Source: Kocuria sp. (GTDB lineage Bacteria > Actinomycetota > Actinomycetes > Actinomycetales > Micrococcaceae). From it: 46,410 bases of DNA. Below the pieces are notes generated by a model. The model was not told where the DNA came from. It was given only the letters and a program-made list of their open reading frames with translations, and ran no database searches. Each line of letters opens with the position of its first letter. The first letter of the stretch is position 1. This document shows positions 26,541 through 35,594 of this stretch, in pieces. The translations under genes and the position numbers were made by a program. The stretch covers positions 1-46,410 of the forward strand of contig NZ_JAUNTS010000015.1 in the NCBI RefSeq assembly GCF_030538595.1, written 5' to 3'.

Positions 26541-29500
26541 ATGACCACATCTACAACCACTGTGCTCAACTCAGAGCAACGCCGTTTCCTCGATACCCAG
26601 ACGCAACGCGCCCGTGAGGCGGCACAGCGCGCAGCTGAGGACGCACTGCGGGCACTCGCGATTGGTGAGCCGAGTCGACCCGCTTATCTGAATGACGAAC
26701 AGAACACGCTTCGCCTGGCGCTTCGAGATAAGGCTCGGCAACTTGGGGACGACACCGCACATGCGGGTGCGCCGCTCACCAACTTGATTCATGACGTGGC
26801 CTACGAACAGTGGCACCGGTTGCTGTTTGCGCGCTTCCTGGAGGTGAACGGCCTCCTGCGGCACCCCGAGTTTCGCGACATCCCGCTGTCGCTCGACGAC
26901 TGCAGCGACCTCGCACCCGACCTTGGTGAGCCGGACGCGTGGGCGGTCGCCGCACAGTTCGCGTCCGAGATTCTGCCCGGCGTCTTCCGTCTCACCGACC
27001 CTGCGGTCCAGGTGCGATTCCCCGCCGAGCATCGCAACGTCCTGGAACGGCTCCTGCTGGCGATCCCTGCCGAAGTGTTCACAACTGAGGACGCACTCGG
27101 GTGGGTGTATCAGTTCTGGCAGACGGCGGAAAAAAAGCGAGTGAACGACTCGGGGGTCAAAATCGGCGGAGCCGACCTCTCACCCGTCACGCAATTGTTC
27201 ACCGAGAACTACATGGTGCGCTTCCTGCTGGAGAACTCCCTCGGCGCATGGTGGGCTGCGCGTCACCCCGACTCCCCGCTGATTGAAGGCTGGGAGTATC
27301 TGCGACGCAGCGACGATGGCACGCTTGCGGCGGGTTCGTTCAACGAGTGGCCTGATCGCGCCGCGGACGTGACGGTTATGGACCCCTGCTGCGGCTCGGG
27401 TCACTTCCTGGTTGCCATGTTCGGGATGCTGTGGCGCATGCGCGCCGAGGAGGAGGGGCTGGCCACTGCCAAGGCGCAAGATGCGGTCCTGCGGGACAAC
27501 CTCCACGGTCTCGAACTCGACCCACGCTGCACGCAGATCGCTACCTTCAACGTCGCCCTCGAAGCTTGGAAGCAGGGCGGATTCCGGGACTTGCCCGCTC
27601 CCCAGATCGCCTGCTCTGGCGTTCCCGTGCGTGCGTCGCGCATGGACTGGGAAAGCCTTGCGAGAGACGACGGAGAACTGCGAAAGGTGATGGGCGCGCT
27701 ACACGCCCTGTTCCGCAATGCGGACACCCTAGGGTCGCTTATCGACCCACGCCCAGATGGAATGGGAGACGGTCTCTTCTCGAAAGACACGAGTGTCGGA
27801 ATCGGGTGGAGACAGGTGGGCGATGTGCTCCGAGTCGCCGTTCAGAACGAGCGTCCAGCAAGTCCGGTCCTGGGCGACGCGGTCGATGACGTCGTCGCGG
27901 CTGCTGGTCTGCTAGGGCGCAGCTACACACTGATCGCGACGAATGTTCCGTATCTGGGTTCACAGTTGCAGTCAGAGAACCTCCGGGACCACATCCAGTG
28001 GGAGTTCCCCCAGGCCGGTGGCGAACTCGGGGCCGCTTTCCTTCTCCGATGGTCAGCCACTTCGGGGGCATCGAAGCACATCGCCGCAGTCGTCCCGGGA
28101 CAGCTGGGGTTTCTTCGGAGCTTTGGAGAGTTCAGGAAGGATCTACTTGAGCATGCTGCCATGAGGATGTACTGCCCGCTTGGTCCACGTGCCTTCCGAG
28201 AGATCGGCGGGGAGGTGGTGCAGCCCGCGCTCATTGGCATTGGTGCACCAGCCGCCTCCAAAAGCGAGGTGCGTGCGTTGAGTGTGACTGCCGTGGAAGA
28301 AGACTCCCTTGAAGGGAAAGCTCGGCAGCTCCGCGATGGCCCGTTCGCCCTCATCGATCCGGAGTCTTGGCGTGCAAACAAGGGGATCGCGTTCAGCGCC
28401 ACTGTGCAGAACTTCACCACAAGGCTGTCATCGGTTTCAACGGGCGCGGAAGGTCTATCTACCGGCGACAACGGCCGCTTTGTCCGGCATTTCTGGGAGA
28501 TCAACTTCGATGGGCAGCGTTGGGCCGGGATGCAAGGCGCACCAACTGCGACCGCCCCGTACGCGGGACTTGAGTACGTCGTCCGCTGGGACCGTGGAGC
28601 CGGGGCGCTGGTCGAATCTGACGGAGCGAGAATCCAGGGACTCAATCACTTGAACCAACGCGGGGTAATTATCGGTCGTATGAGCACCTTCCGGTGCGCA
28701 ATATATCTCGGGGGCCTCTTCGACAAGAGTTGCGTCATTGCAGTTCCTAGGCGCCAGGACGATCTCGCCGCTATCTGGGCATTTGCTGAGTCTGGGGAGC
28801 TTGAGCGTGCGGTACGCGCGATTGACACGAAAGTTGGCGCATCAACTGCAACTGTCCTAAATGCTGCGTTTGACGTAGACAAATGGCGCAAGGCTGTCGA
28901 CGGTGCGCACATTCCGTTGCCCGAGGTCGTAAATCCATCGCAGTGGCTATTCTCGGGAAGCTTGCCGGGGTCGGCGTACCCGCTTCAGGTGGGCGTGGCG
29001 CGACTACTCGGTTTCCGGTGGCGAGACCAGCTACCTGACGCTCTCGATCAACTGGTCGACGCGGATGGCATAGCGGCGCTTACACCACTGCCAGGGGAGC
29101 CCGATCTCGCGACTCGTCTCAGACAACTGCTCGCGACTGCCTACGGCGCAGGGTGGTCCAGTGGTCTGGAACGCCAACTCGTCACCGAGGCGGGTGGCAA
29201 GAACGGGCGGCTCGACGACTGGCTCCGAGACTTCTTCTTCAACCAGCACGTCCGAGTATTCGACAACCGGCCGTTCCTGTGGCACATCTGGGATGGCCGC
29301 AAGGACGGGTTCGCGGTGATCGTTAACTATCACAAGCTCGACCGACGAACGCTGGAGAAGTTGACCTTCACGTCGCTTGGAGCCTGGATTGAGCGGCAGA
29401 AGCACGAGGCCCGCGCCAAGCGAGCGGGGGCCGATGCGCGCCTTGCCGCGGCTGAGGAGCTCCAGCGGCGCCTCAAGCTCATCCTCGAAGGCGCACCTCC

Positions 29501-29747
29501 CTACGACATCTACGTGCGTTGGAAAGCCATGTCCGAGCAGCCGATCGGCTGGGAACCTGACCTTGACGACGGCGTGCGCCTCAACATCCGGCCTTTCGTA
29601 GAGGCCGGAGCGCTCCGGTCGAAGGTTAACGTGCACTGGAAGAAGGATCGCGGCAAGAACCCCGATGGTACAGAGCGCCACAACGACCTTCATCCAACAT
29701 TGGAAGAACGTCGTAGAGCTCGACGCGAGGCGGAGGCCGCTCAATGA
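26541..29747 (+). CDS. pglX: PglX/BrxX adenine-specific DNA methyltransferase
   Basis: A 1068-residue N6-adenine methyltransferase, the modification enzyme of BREX and the part that sets the recognition site. SAM motif I is MDPCCGSGHFL at about 280-290; HGLELDPRC follows. The catalytic motif reads ATNVPYLG at 466-473, NVPY instead of the usual NPPY; I recall such variants in BREX PglX, but this was not checked. The region after residue ~610 (28380-28960) looks lower in GC and is probably the specificity domain, which varies between strains. The C-terminal third is well conserved (FFNQHVRVFDNRPFLWHIWD). The ATG is 2 bases past the brxC stop; the end overlaps pglZ by 4 bases. No repeat tract for phase switching was seen here. 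Confidence 0.95.
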   Translation: MTTSTTTVLNSEQRRFLDTQTQRAREAAQRAAEDALRALAIGEPSRPAYLNDEQNTLRLALRDKARQLGDDTAHAGAPLTNLIHDVAYEQWHRLLFARFLEVNGLLRHPEFRDIPLSLDDCSDLAPDLGEPDAWAVAAQFASEILPGVFRLTDPAVQVRFPAEHRNVLERLLLAIPAEVFTTEDALGWVYQFWQTAEKKRVNDSGVKIGGADLSPVTQLFTENYMVRFLLENSLGAWWAARHPDSPLIEGWEYLRRSDDGTLAAGSFNEWPDRAADVTVMDPCCGSGHFLVAMFGMLWRMRAEEEGLATAKAQDAVLRDNLHGLELDPRCTQIATFNVALEAWKQGGFRDLPAPQIACSGVPVRASRMDWESLARDDGELRKVMGALHALFRNADTLGSLIDPRPDGMGDGLFSKDTSVGIGWRQVGDVLRVAVQNERPASPVLGDAVDDVVAAAGLLGRSYTLIATNVPYLGSQLQSENLRDHIQWEFPQAGGELGAAFLLRWSATSGASKHIAAVVPGQLGFLRSFGEFRKDLLEHAAMRMYCPLGPRAFREIGGEVVQPALIGIGAPAASKSEVRALSVTAVEEDSLEGKARQLRDGPFALIDPESWRANKGIAFSATVQNFTTRLSSVSTGAEGLSTGDNGRFVRHFWEINFDGQRWAGMQGAPTATAPYAGLEYVVRWDRGAGALVESDGARIQGLNHLNQRGVIIGRMSTFRCAIYLGGLFDKSCVIAVPRRQDDLAAIWAFAESGELERAVRAIDTKVGASTATVLNAAFDVDKWRKAVDGAHIPLPEVVNPSQWLFSGSLPGSAYPLQVGVARLLGFRWRDQLPDALDQLVDADGIAALTPLPGEPDLATRLRQLLATAYGAGWSSGLERQLVTEAGGKNGRLDDWLRDFFFNQHVRVFDNRPFLWHIWDGRKDGFAVIVNYHKLDRRTLEKLTFTSLGAWIERQKHEARAKRAGADARLAAAEELQRRLKLILEGAPPYDIYVRWKAMSEQPIGWEPDLDDGVRLNIRPFVEAGALRSKVNVHWKKDRGKNPDGTERHNDLHPTLEERRRARREAEAAQ

Positions 29748-32077
29748 CCCTCGTCCGTGCCGTCGTCGCCAAGGCCCTGCGCGACGCGGCTGCCTTCAAC
29801 CCGGGCGCCGCATCGGAGCCCGCCGCCGTGCTGTGGGCCGATCCCGAGCGCGCATGGGAACCAGTGATCCGCAGCCTTCAGGAGGCGGTGCCCATCCTCG
29901 TTCTCGGTGAGTACGACCCCGCAGCCGCGCGTGGTCCTGCACTCTGGCTCCGTGCCGTCCTTGCCTCACCAGACGCCATAGAACTCCCGGCGCATCTCGC
30001 CGAGCGCGGTGATCGCAACCCTTGGGTGATCTATTTACCCGGTATCAGCAGAAGCTCCGTCGCCGAGGCATCGACTCTCGACGATTCACTTTCACCGCTC
30101 GCCGAAGTGGCCGTCCGCTCAAATTGGTGGCCGTCCGCTCATCACCAGAGGCCATGGACACCCCACTCGTTCCTCGCCTCAAAGCAGGGCGCAGGCCTCG
30201 ACATCCCTGGGGACGTTGCTACCAGGTCTGCCCTTACGCATGTCTTGGGCAAGCTCCTCTTCGAGAAGGTTGACGACCTCAAGCGCATGGGGAGACTCGA
30301 CTCGTCGCGCCTGCACCGCCTCGTGCTTGATGACTCAGTTCGCACCCTCCTCGAATGGATGAATGATCCGAACACAGTACAGGCCTCGATTGAAGGCGCG
30401 CGATGGCAAGCCTTCATTGCCTCCTGCAAGTCGGTCTACGGATTCACCCCAGAGAAGGATGGTGCGCTCAGCGCGGCTAGCAAGCTCGGAGCACGTCAGG
30501 GCGATTGGAACGCCGTATGGCAGCGGTTTGTGGAAAGTCCCGAACGGTATCCGAATATCCCTGGTCTTCTAGACCAATCACGCCCGTCTATTGTGCCGCT
30601 CTTTGAAGACGCAGAATCTCATGCCGACTCCTGGCCGTCGTGGAATCGCGACCAGGAGGAGGCGCTCCGGACCGAGCTCCGTGCGCTGGAGACTCACCCG
30701 AATCCTGGCGCGCGCGTAAAGCAACTCGCTGCCACACACTCGGCGCGTGAAGACAGCGTCTGGGCCACTCTCGGCCAGGCACCGCTCGCGCGTGCGGTTG
30801 GGTACCTCGCCGAGCTATCGAATCGGGCATCGGCCGCAGCGCTCGCGACAGACCTGAAAACCCAGGTCGACTGGTATGGCAACGAAGGGCATGTGATCGA
30901 TGACCTCGCCTTGCGGGCTATTGCTGCCGCCAAGAGCGCACAAGACCGTGCCGCAGTCACCACTGCGCTTGGCTCGCTCTATGATCCATGGGTCGACGAG
31001 CGCGCGCGGACGTTCCAGCAAGCATCGGTGAAGGACTACGGCGGTCAGGCTGGTCTGGACATCTCAGCAGGTACCGTCGTCGTCTACGTTGACGCGCTGC
31101 GCTTCGATCTCGCTTCAAGAGTGACGCGACATCTCTCGCCGTTCGCCGTTGTCGTCGAGCCAAGATTGGCCGCATTCCCGAGTGTGACACCGACCGGCCA
31201 GCCGGCGGTCGCCCCCATAGCGATCACCGCTGGCGGAGGAACCGCCTTCGACGCGGCCGACAGCCGAGGGCGCTCTCTCAAGGGGCCCATTCTGCGATCA
31301 GCGCTCGCGGAAGCGAACGTGCAGTTCCTCGAATGGGACGCCGCCGACGTTGGTGACGCGCGCGGCAAGGCGTGGACACAAACGAACTCGATCGACTCGC
31401 TCGGGCACTCCCACGGACATGCACTGGCCGATCTCGTTGACCAGCAACTCGACCTTATTGCTGAGCGGGTTCGTGGGCTGCTCGAAGCAGGATGGCGCAA
31501 AGTCGTCATCGTCACTGATCACGGCTTCCTTTTGCCTGGCCAGCCGGCGAAGAAGGTCGTGTTGCCGCTTCAGGTGACGGAAGGTGACGCGGCACGCAAG
31601 CCGCGCGTGGCGCGGTTGAAGGCCGCAGCGGCGCGCCCGGACTTTCCCATCCTGCCGTGGACGTGGGACCTGTCTGTCGACATGGTGAGTGCTCCCGGAG
31701 CTACAGCGTTCGAGGCAGGTCGCCTGTACGAGCACGGTGGACTGAGTCTTCAGGAGTGTGTGATTCCTGTCGTCACTGTGACACACGGCGACTCCGCGGG
31801 GTCACCGGCCCGGATCGAGACCGTCCGATGGACGGGACAGCGGTGTCGCATCGACTACGGCCCCGCCGAAGCCGATATCGTCGGTGAGATTCGGCTCAGC
31901 CCGGCAGACGCATCGAGCGTTGTGGGTGGCCCGAAGGCTCCCACAGAACCAGGCGAAGTCAAGGTACTCGTTGATGAAGAACAAGCCCCCGAGGGCGCCA
32001 CTGCGTGGGTCGTCCTTCTGGACGCGAACGGAACGGTTGTAGCACAAGAACGAACAACGGTGGGAGGCGCCGCATGA
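29744..32077 (+). CDS. pglZ: PglZ/BrxZ alkaline-phosphatase-superfamily protein
   Basis: A 777-residue PglZ, the hallmark BREX protein present in all subtypes. Metal-site motifs of the alkaline phosphatase fold are visible: VVVYVDALRFDLASR with D450, and VVIVTDHGFLLPG with D592 and H593. It is required for BREX function; a nuclease or phosphodiesterase activity has been proposed. The start overlaps pglX and the end overlaps brxL (ATGA). A 15-base exact direct repeat (30107-30121 and 30127-30141) lies in the coding region, read in two frames. Confidence 0.95.
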   Translation: MTLVRAVVAKALRDAAAFNPGAASEPAAVLWADPERAWEPVIRSLQEAVPILVLGEYDPAAARGPALWLRAVLASPDAIELPAHLAERGDRNPWVIYLPGISRSSVAEASTLDDSLSPLAEVAVRSNWWPSAHHQRPWTPHSFLASKQGAGLDIPGDVATRSALTHVLGKLLFEKVDDLKRMGRLDSSRLHRLVLDDSVRTLLEWMNDPNTVQASIEGARWQAFIASCKSVYGFTPEKDGALSAASKLGARQGDWNAVWQRFVESPERYPNIPGLLDQSRPSIVPLFEDAESHADSWPSWNRDQEEALRTELRALETHPNPGARVKQLAATHSAREDSVWATLGQAPLARAVGYLAELSNRASAAALATDLKTQVDWYGNEGHVIDDLALRAIAAAKSAQDRAAVTTALGSLYDPWVDERARTFQQASVKDYGGQAGLDISAGTVVVYVDALRFDLASRVTRHLSPFAVVVEPRLAAFPSVTPTGQPAVAPIAITAGGGTAFDAADSRGRSLKGPILRSALAEANVQFLEWDAADVGDARGKAWTQTNSIDSLGHSHGHALADLVDQQLDLIAERVRGLLEAGWRKVVIVTDHGFLLPGQPAKKVVLPLQVTEGDAARKPRVARLKAAAARPDFPILPWTWDLSVDMVSAPGATAFEAGRLYEHGGLSLQECVIPVVTVTHGDSAGSPARIETVRWTGQRCRIDYGPAEADIVGEIRLSPADASSVVGGPKAPTEPGEVKVLVDEEQAPEGATAWVVLLDANGTVVAQERTTVGGAA

Positions 32078-34131
32078 CCGACGCGATCACGCTGGACGAA
32101 ATCGACGAGACCGCGGCCGCGGCATTCGAGGGGTACGTGGTCCGCAAGGACCTCGCGCAACAGTTCAAGGGTGCGTACCCCGTCCCGACTTACGTGGGTG
32201 AGTTCCTCATTGGTCGCTACTGTGCCACGACCGATCCCGAAGAGATCGAAGAGGGCCTCCAGGTCGTGCGGCGTCTGCTCGCCGACCGCACCGTTCGCGC
32301 GGGTGAGGAGGAGCTGTTCAAGTCGCGCGCACGCGAGCGCATGACAATCAAGCTCATCGATCTTGTGAAGGCCCGACTCGACGCGAAGTCGAACGCGTAT
32401 GTCGCCGAGCTGCCAAGCTTGGGCCTGAGCGACGTGAGGATCGATGATGCGGTCGTGCGTGACAACGAGCGCATGCTGACTGGAGGCTTCTACGCCGAGG
32501 TGGACCTGTTCTACGACTCCGCGATTGCGGAAGAAAACAACGGCAAGCCCTTCGCCGTAGGGTCGTTGCGCCCCATCCAGCTCTCAACCCGCGACTCACT
32601 CGCACGACTGGCCGAAGGTCGCTCACGATTCACAACGCAGCAATGGAAGCACCTGTTGCTTCGATCGGTTGGCTTCGAACCCGCGCAACTCAGTGAACGC
32701 GAACAAGATGTCCTGCTGCTGCGCATGGTGCCGTTCGTGCAGCGGAATTTCAACATGGTGGAGCTCGGGCCTCGTGGTACCGGCAAGTCACACCTGTTCC
32801 AACAAGTTTCGCCGTACGCGCACCTGATTTCCGGCGGCAAGGCAACCGTCGCGCGCATGTTCGTCAACAACGCGACCGGCCAACGCGGCCTCATTGCTCA
32901 GTACGACGTGGTGTGCTTCGACGAAGTCTCAGGAGTGTCCTTTGATCAAAAGGACGGGGTCAACATCATGAAGGGATACATGGAGTCCGGCGAGTTCTCC
33001 CGCGGCCGTGAGTCCATCCGCGCCGACGGTTCGATCGTGCTTGTCGGCAACTTCGATGTCGATGTCGCGCATCAGCAGCGCATTGGCCACCTACTCTCGC
33101 CGCTGCCCCCAGAGATGCGCGACGATACCGCGTTCATGGACCGCATCCACGCCTACCTGCCCGGCTGGGATGTACCGAAGCTCAACCCGGCATACCTCAC
33201 CCATCACTTTGGGCTCGTGAGCGACTTTCTGTCCGAGTGCTGGTCGCGACTGCGAGACCAGTCACGTCTCACATCGATCCAGGGCCGTGTCCACTACTCT
33301 GAGGCTCTCTCGGGTCGCGACCTGTCCGCAGTGAACAAGACGGTGGACGGGTTGATCAAATTGCTTTACCCCGATGCCGAAACCGCCATCACCGACGAGG
33401 ACCTAGAGTGGGCAGTGCGCATTGCCCTTGAGTGCCGCCGCCGAGTTAAGGAGCAGCAGCGTCGCATCGGTGCTGCCGAGTTCAGGAACACCCAGTTCGG
33501 TTATCGCCTTGGCGAGGGCATCGAACAGTTTGTAGCGACCCCTGAACTAGCGAGTCCCGATTCAATCAGTATTGACCCACTGCCGCCAGGTCAAGTCTGG
33601 GCGATCTCCGAGGGGAGCGGTGACGCCGGTCCCGGGCTCTACCGGGTCGAGGCGGCCGATACACCTGGATCGGGGGGGCGGGGGCTCCTTAATCAAGCCG
33701 CACCGGCAACCCTCCGGGAAAGTTTCAAGGTAGCTGAGCAGAACCTCATCACCCAGGCGCGTTATCTTGTGGCTGACCGCGATCCGCGCGAACACAACCT
33801 CACCGCGCAGGTCCGAGCCCTGGACGCTGCCAAAACCGGGGCTGGCCTCGGCCTCCCTATTCTTCTCGCACTTGCTTCCGCAATGCTTCAGCGGTCGTTG
33901 CGTGGCGGGTTGATTGCGGTCGGCAACCTGTCTCTAGGGGGCGGGGTCGAGGCAGTCCTGAACGCCGCAGCGCTCGCAGAGCACGCGATGGAGAAGGGGG
34001 CATCTGCTTTGCTCCTGCCTGTGTCCGCGCGCCGCCAGCTCCTCGATGTCAGCGACGAGGTAGCAACGAAAGTCTCGTTCATTTTCTACAGTGATGCCCA
34101 GGACGCTCTCGTCAAGGCGCTCGATGAATGA
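32074..34131 (+). CDS. brxL: BrxL, AAA+ protein with Lon-like C-terminal domain
   Basis: A 685-residue protein, the type I BREX effector needed for exclusion. Walker A GPRGTGKS is at 232-239 in NMVELGPRGTGKSHLFQQVS; Walker B is VVCFDEVSG with D283 and E284. The last ~100 residues resemble a Lon-protease fold (TGAGLGLPILLALASAM, GNLSLGGGVEAV, ALLLPVSARRQL), but the usual catalytic Ser of DGPSAG is not visible, matching the view that BrxL is a DNA-binding motor and not a protease. The start at 32074 has GGGAGG upstream and a 4-base overlap with pglZ. G7 and G5 tracts lie at 33672-33684, upstream of the Lon-like part. Confidence 0.95.
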   Translation: MTDAITLDEIDETAAAAFEGYVVRKDLAQQFKGAYPVPTYVGEFLIGRYCATTDPEEIEEGLQVVRRLLADRTVRAGEEELFKSRARERMTIKLIDLVKARLDAKSNAYVAELPSLGLSDVRIDDAVVRDNERMLTGGFYAEVDLFYDSAIAEENNGKPFAVGSLRPIQLSTRDSLARLAEGRSRFTTQQWKHLLLRSVGFEPAQLSEREQDVLLLRMVPFVQRNFNMVELGPRGTGKSHLFQQVSPYAHLISGGKATVARMFVNNATGQRGLIAQYDVVCFDEVSGVSFDQKDGVNIMKGYMESGEFSRGRESIRADGSIVLVGNFDVDVAHQQRIGHLLSPLPPEMRDDTAFMDRIHAYLPGWDVPKLNPAYLTHHFGLVSDFLSECWSRLRDQSRLTSIQGRVHYSEALSGRDLSAVNKTVDGLIKLLYPDAETAITDEDLEWAVRIALECRRRVKEQQRRIGAAEFRNTQFGYRLGEGIEQFVATPELASPDSISIDPLPPGQVWAISEGSGDAGPGLYRVEAADTPGSGGRGLLNQAAPATLRESFKVAEQNLITQARYLVADRDPREHNLTAQVRALDAAKTGAGLGLPILLALASAMLQRSLRGGLIAVGNLSLGGGVEAVLNAAALAEHAMEKGASALLLPVSARRQLLDVSDEVATKVSFIFYSDAQDALVKALDE
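33672..33684 (+). repeat. G7-C-G5 homopolymer tracts in brxL
   Basis: Seven Gs (33672-33678), one C, then five Gs (33680-33684) within the codons for SGGRGL of BrxL, near residues 533-537. The gene is in frame as given. Gain or loss of one G would remove the C-terminal Lon-like part. Confidence 0.8.
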
Positions 34132-34248
34132 CTTGAGAAGTAACTCGACGAAGTTCAAGCCAGGCACACCCTCACCAGGTTTTTCGTGTTGATATGACGG
34201 TGTTCAGCGGCGGGACGTGGGAATACATGTCTGAATCAACGTCGAAAT

Positions 34249-34264
34249 TCCCCAGCTACGGGGA
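34249..34264 (+). terminator. Weak hairpin after brxL
   Basis: TCCCC and GGGGA pair around AGCTAC, about 118 bases past the brxL stop. The stem is only 5 bp with no T-run. It may instead be part of a mobile-element end. Confidence 0.25.
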
Positions 34265-34347
34265 CTGTCCGGGGTATGTCCACCGGGTCTGCTGCACGGG
34301 TAGGTGACCTCTGAACTGCTTAGACCATGTGCGGCTGGGCTGGAAGG

Positions 34348-35237
34348 ATGTGCACTGTGTTGAAGCCGTATCCCAAAAAGTTCCGTGACGATGTCGTGCG
34401 AGTGGCCAGGAACCGCGAACCCGGTGTGGAGCTGTCCCAGATCGCGAAGGACTTCGGGATCCATTTCACGACGTTGTAGGCGTAGTTGAAGAAGGCCGAC
34501 GCCGAAGACGGCATGAAGAAGGGCGCCACTGCCAGCGAGCAAGCCGAGCAGCGTCGCCGAAATAGGCTGCTTGAGAGCGAGAACGAGGTTCTGCGACGTC
34601 CGGCCACCAAACTGTCGCGAGCCAATCTGCCGCGAAAAGGCTCTACCGGCACGTGGAGGAGCTCCCCGCCGATGGTATTGCCGTCGCGGTGACGTGTCGG
34701 TTCCTCGCGCTCGCCCTCCAGCCCTATGACCGGTGGCGTGCATGCCCGGTGACTGATGTCGAATACGACGAGGCATATCGGACCAACCCGCCGCTCGACG
34801 CGCACCGCGACGGCCGGGAGTTCGGCTAACGGTTCGTCCTCGATGAGGCCCGCAAGGCTGGTCAGCCGATGACCGAACGGAGGGCATGGCGAATCTGCTC
34901 GAACAATGCCTGGTGGAGCACGTTGGGCAAGAAGCCCAGTCGGGGTGAGACCGGCAGGCCCGGTCCATAGAGACCTGGTCAACCGCCACGACGTGGCCGG
35001 GTCGATGGGTCTTGTCGGCGCGGCCGGTAACAACGCCGCTATGGAGTCCTTCTTCACACTGCTCCAGAAGATCGTGGTCGCCCGCCGTTCCTGGCGCATC
35101 CACGAAAACTCCGGACTGCGATCGTGCGCCGGATCGGGAGAACCTACCACCGCGGACGCCGACAAGACGCACTCGGCCCATTGACCCCCTTCGAATACGG
35201 GACCATCACGACCACACCAGCGGCTCAGGCAACGTAA
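34348..35237 (+). mobile_element. Decayed IS3-family element (orfA/orfB remnants)
   Basis: The orfA part (from 34348) shows the helix-turn-helix protein VLKPYPKKFRDDVVRVARN and VELSQIAKDFGIHFTTL, then two TAG codons (34476-34478 and 34482-34484) before LKKADAEDG. orfB starts near 34641 (DGIAVAVTCRFLALALQPYD), has TAA in place of the conserved Tyr of FGYRF (near 34828), a frameshift near 34967 at PGP/VHRDLV, and then jumps straight to NRHDVAGSMGLVGAAGNNAA. About 110 codons covering most of the DDE catalytic core are missing. It ends at TAA 35235-35237 after a recognisable LGPLTPFEYGTI tail. Dead element; the exact ends are not resolved. Confidence 0.85.
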
Positions 35238-35282
35238 CCCCACCTGTCATTCATCCATGCAGCAGACTCCCCGGACCGACTG

Positions 35283-35480
35283 GGTCGAAAGAGCGGGAAG
35301 ATCTCACTGGGCTCCGCAAGTAGCATGCGTTATCTCGGTGTCGGGCCCCGTCATATCGGTGTGCCCGTGCTGCTGTTAACCCACGGCCGTGTGGTGGACA
35401 TCTCCAACGCCGATACCGGTGAGGTCATCGCTCGCCACACCATCGACCCGATCCGGAACTATCTCGGCCCACTGCGCTGA
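35283..35480 (+). pseudogene. C-terminal fragment of an IS481-family transposase
   Basis: The frame RKSGKISLGSASSMRYLGVG, then the VLLLTHGRVVDISNADTGEV segment and the IARHTIDPIRNY segment, ending at TGA 35478-35480, resembles the last ~65 residues of IS481-type transposases. The rest of the gene is absent; the left side joins the IS3 remnant. Confidence 0.7.
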
Positions 35481-35570
35481 CCCCATGGGACACGGCCCTG
35501 AGGGTTAGCGGCAGGAATGTGTGTACAGAACCACGGTTTTCCCGGGTCTGGTCAGGGATGATGCTGGGTT

Positions 35571-35593
35571 GAACATGCTCGGGGAGCATGTTC
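35571..35593 (+). promoter_or_regulatory. Hairpin over the transposase ribosome binding site
   Basis: GAACATGCTC and GAGCATGTTC form a perfect 10-bp stem around GGG, ending one base before the GTG start at 35595. The only Shine-Dalgarno-like bases (GGGGAG, 35581-35586) are in the loop and right arm. This should keep transposase translation low when transcription reads in from outside. Confidence 0.65.
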
Positions 35594-35594
35594 A

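Noticed and set aside
32005-32073. Upstream start for brxL at 32005
   Set aside because: It would overlap pglZ by 73 bases; the ATG at 32074 has GGGAGG and the ATGA overlap typical of this operon.
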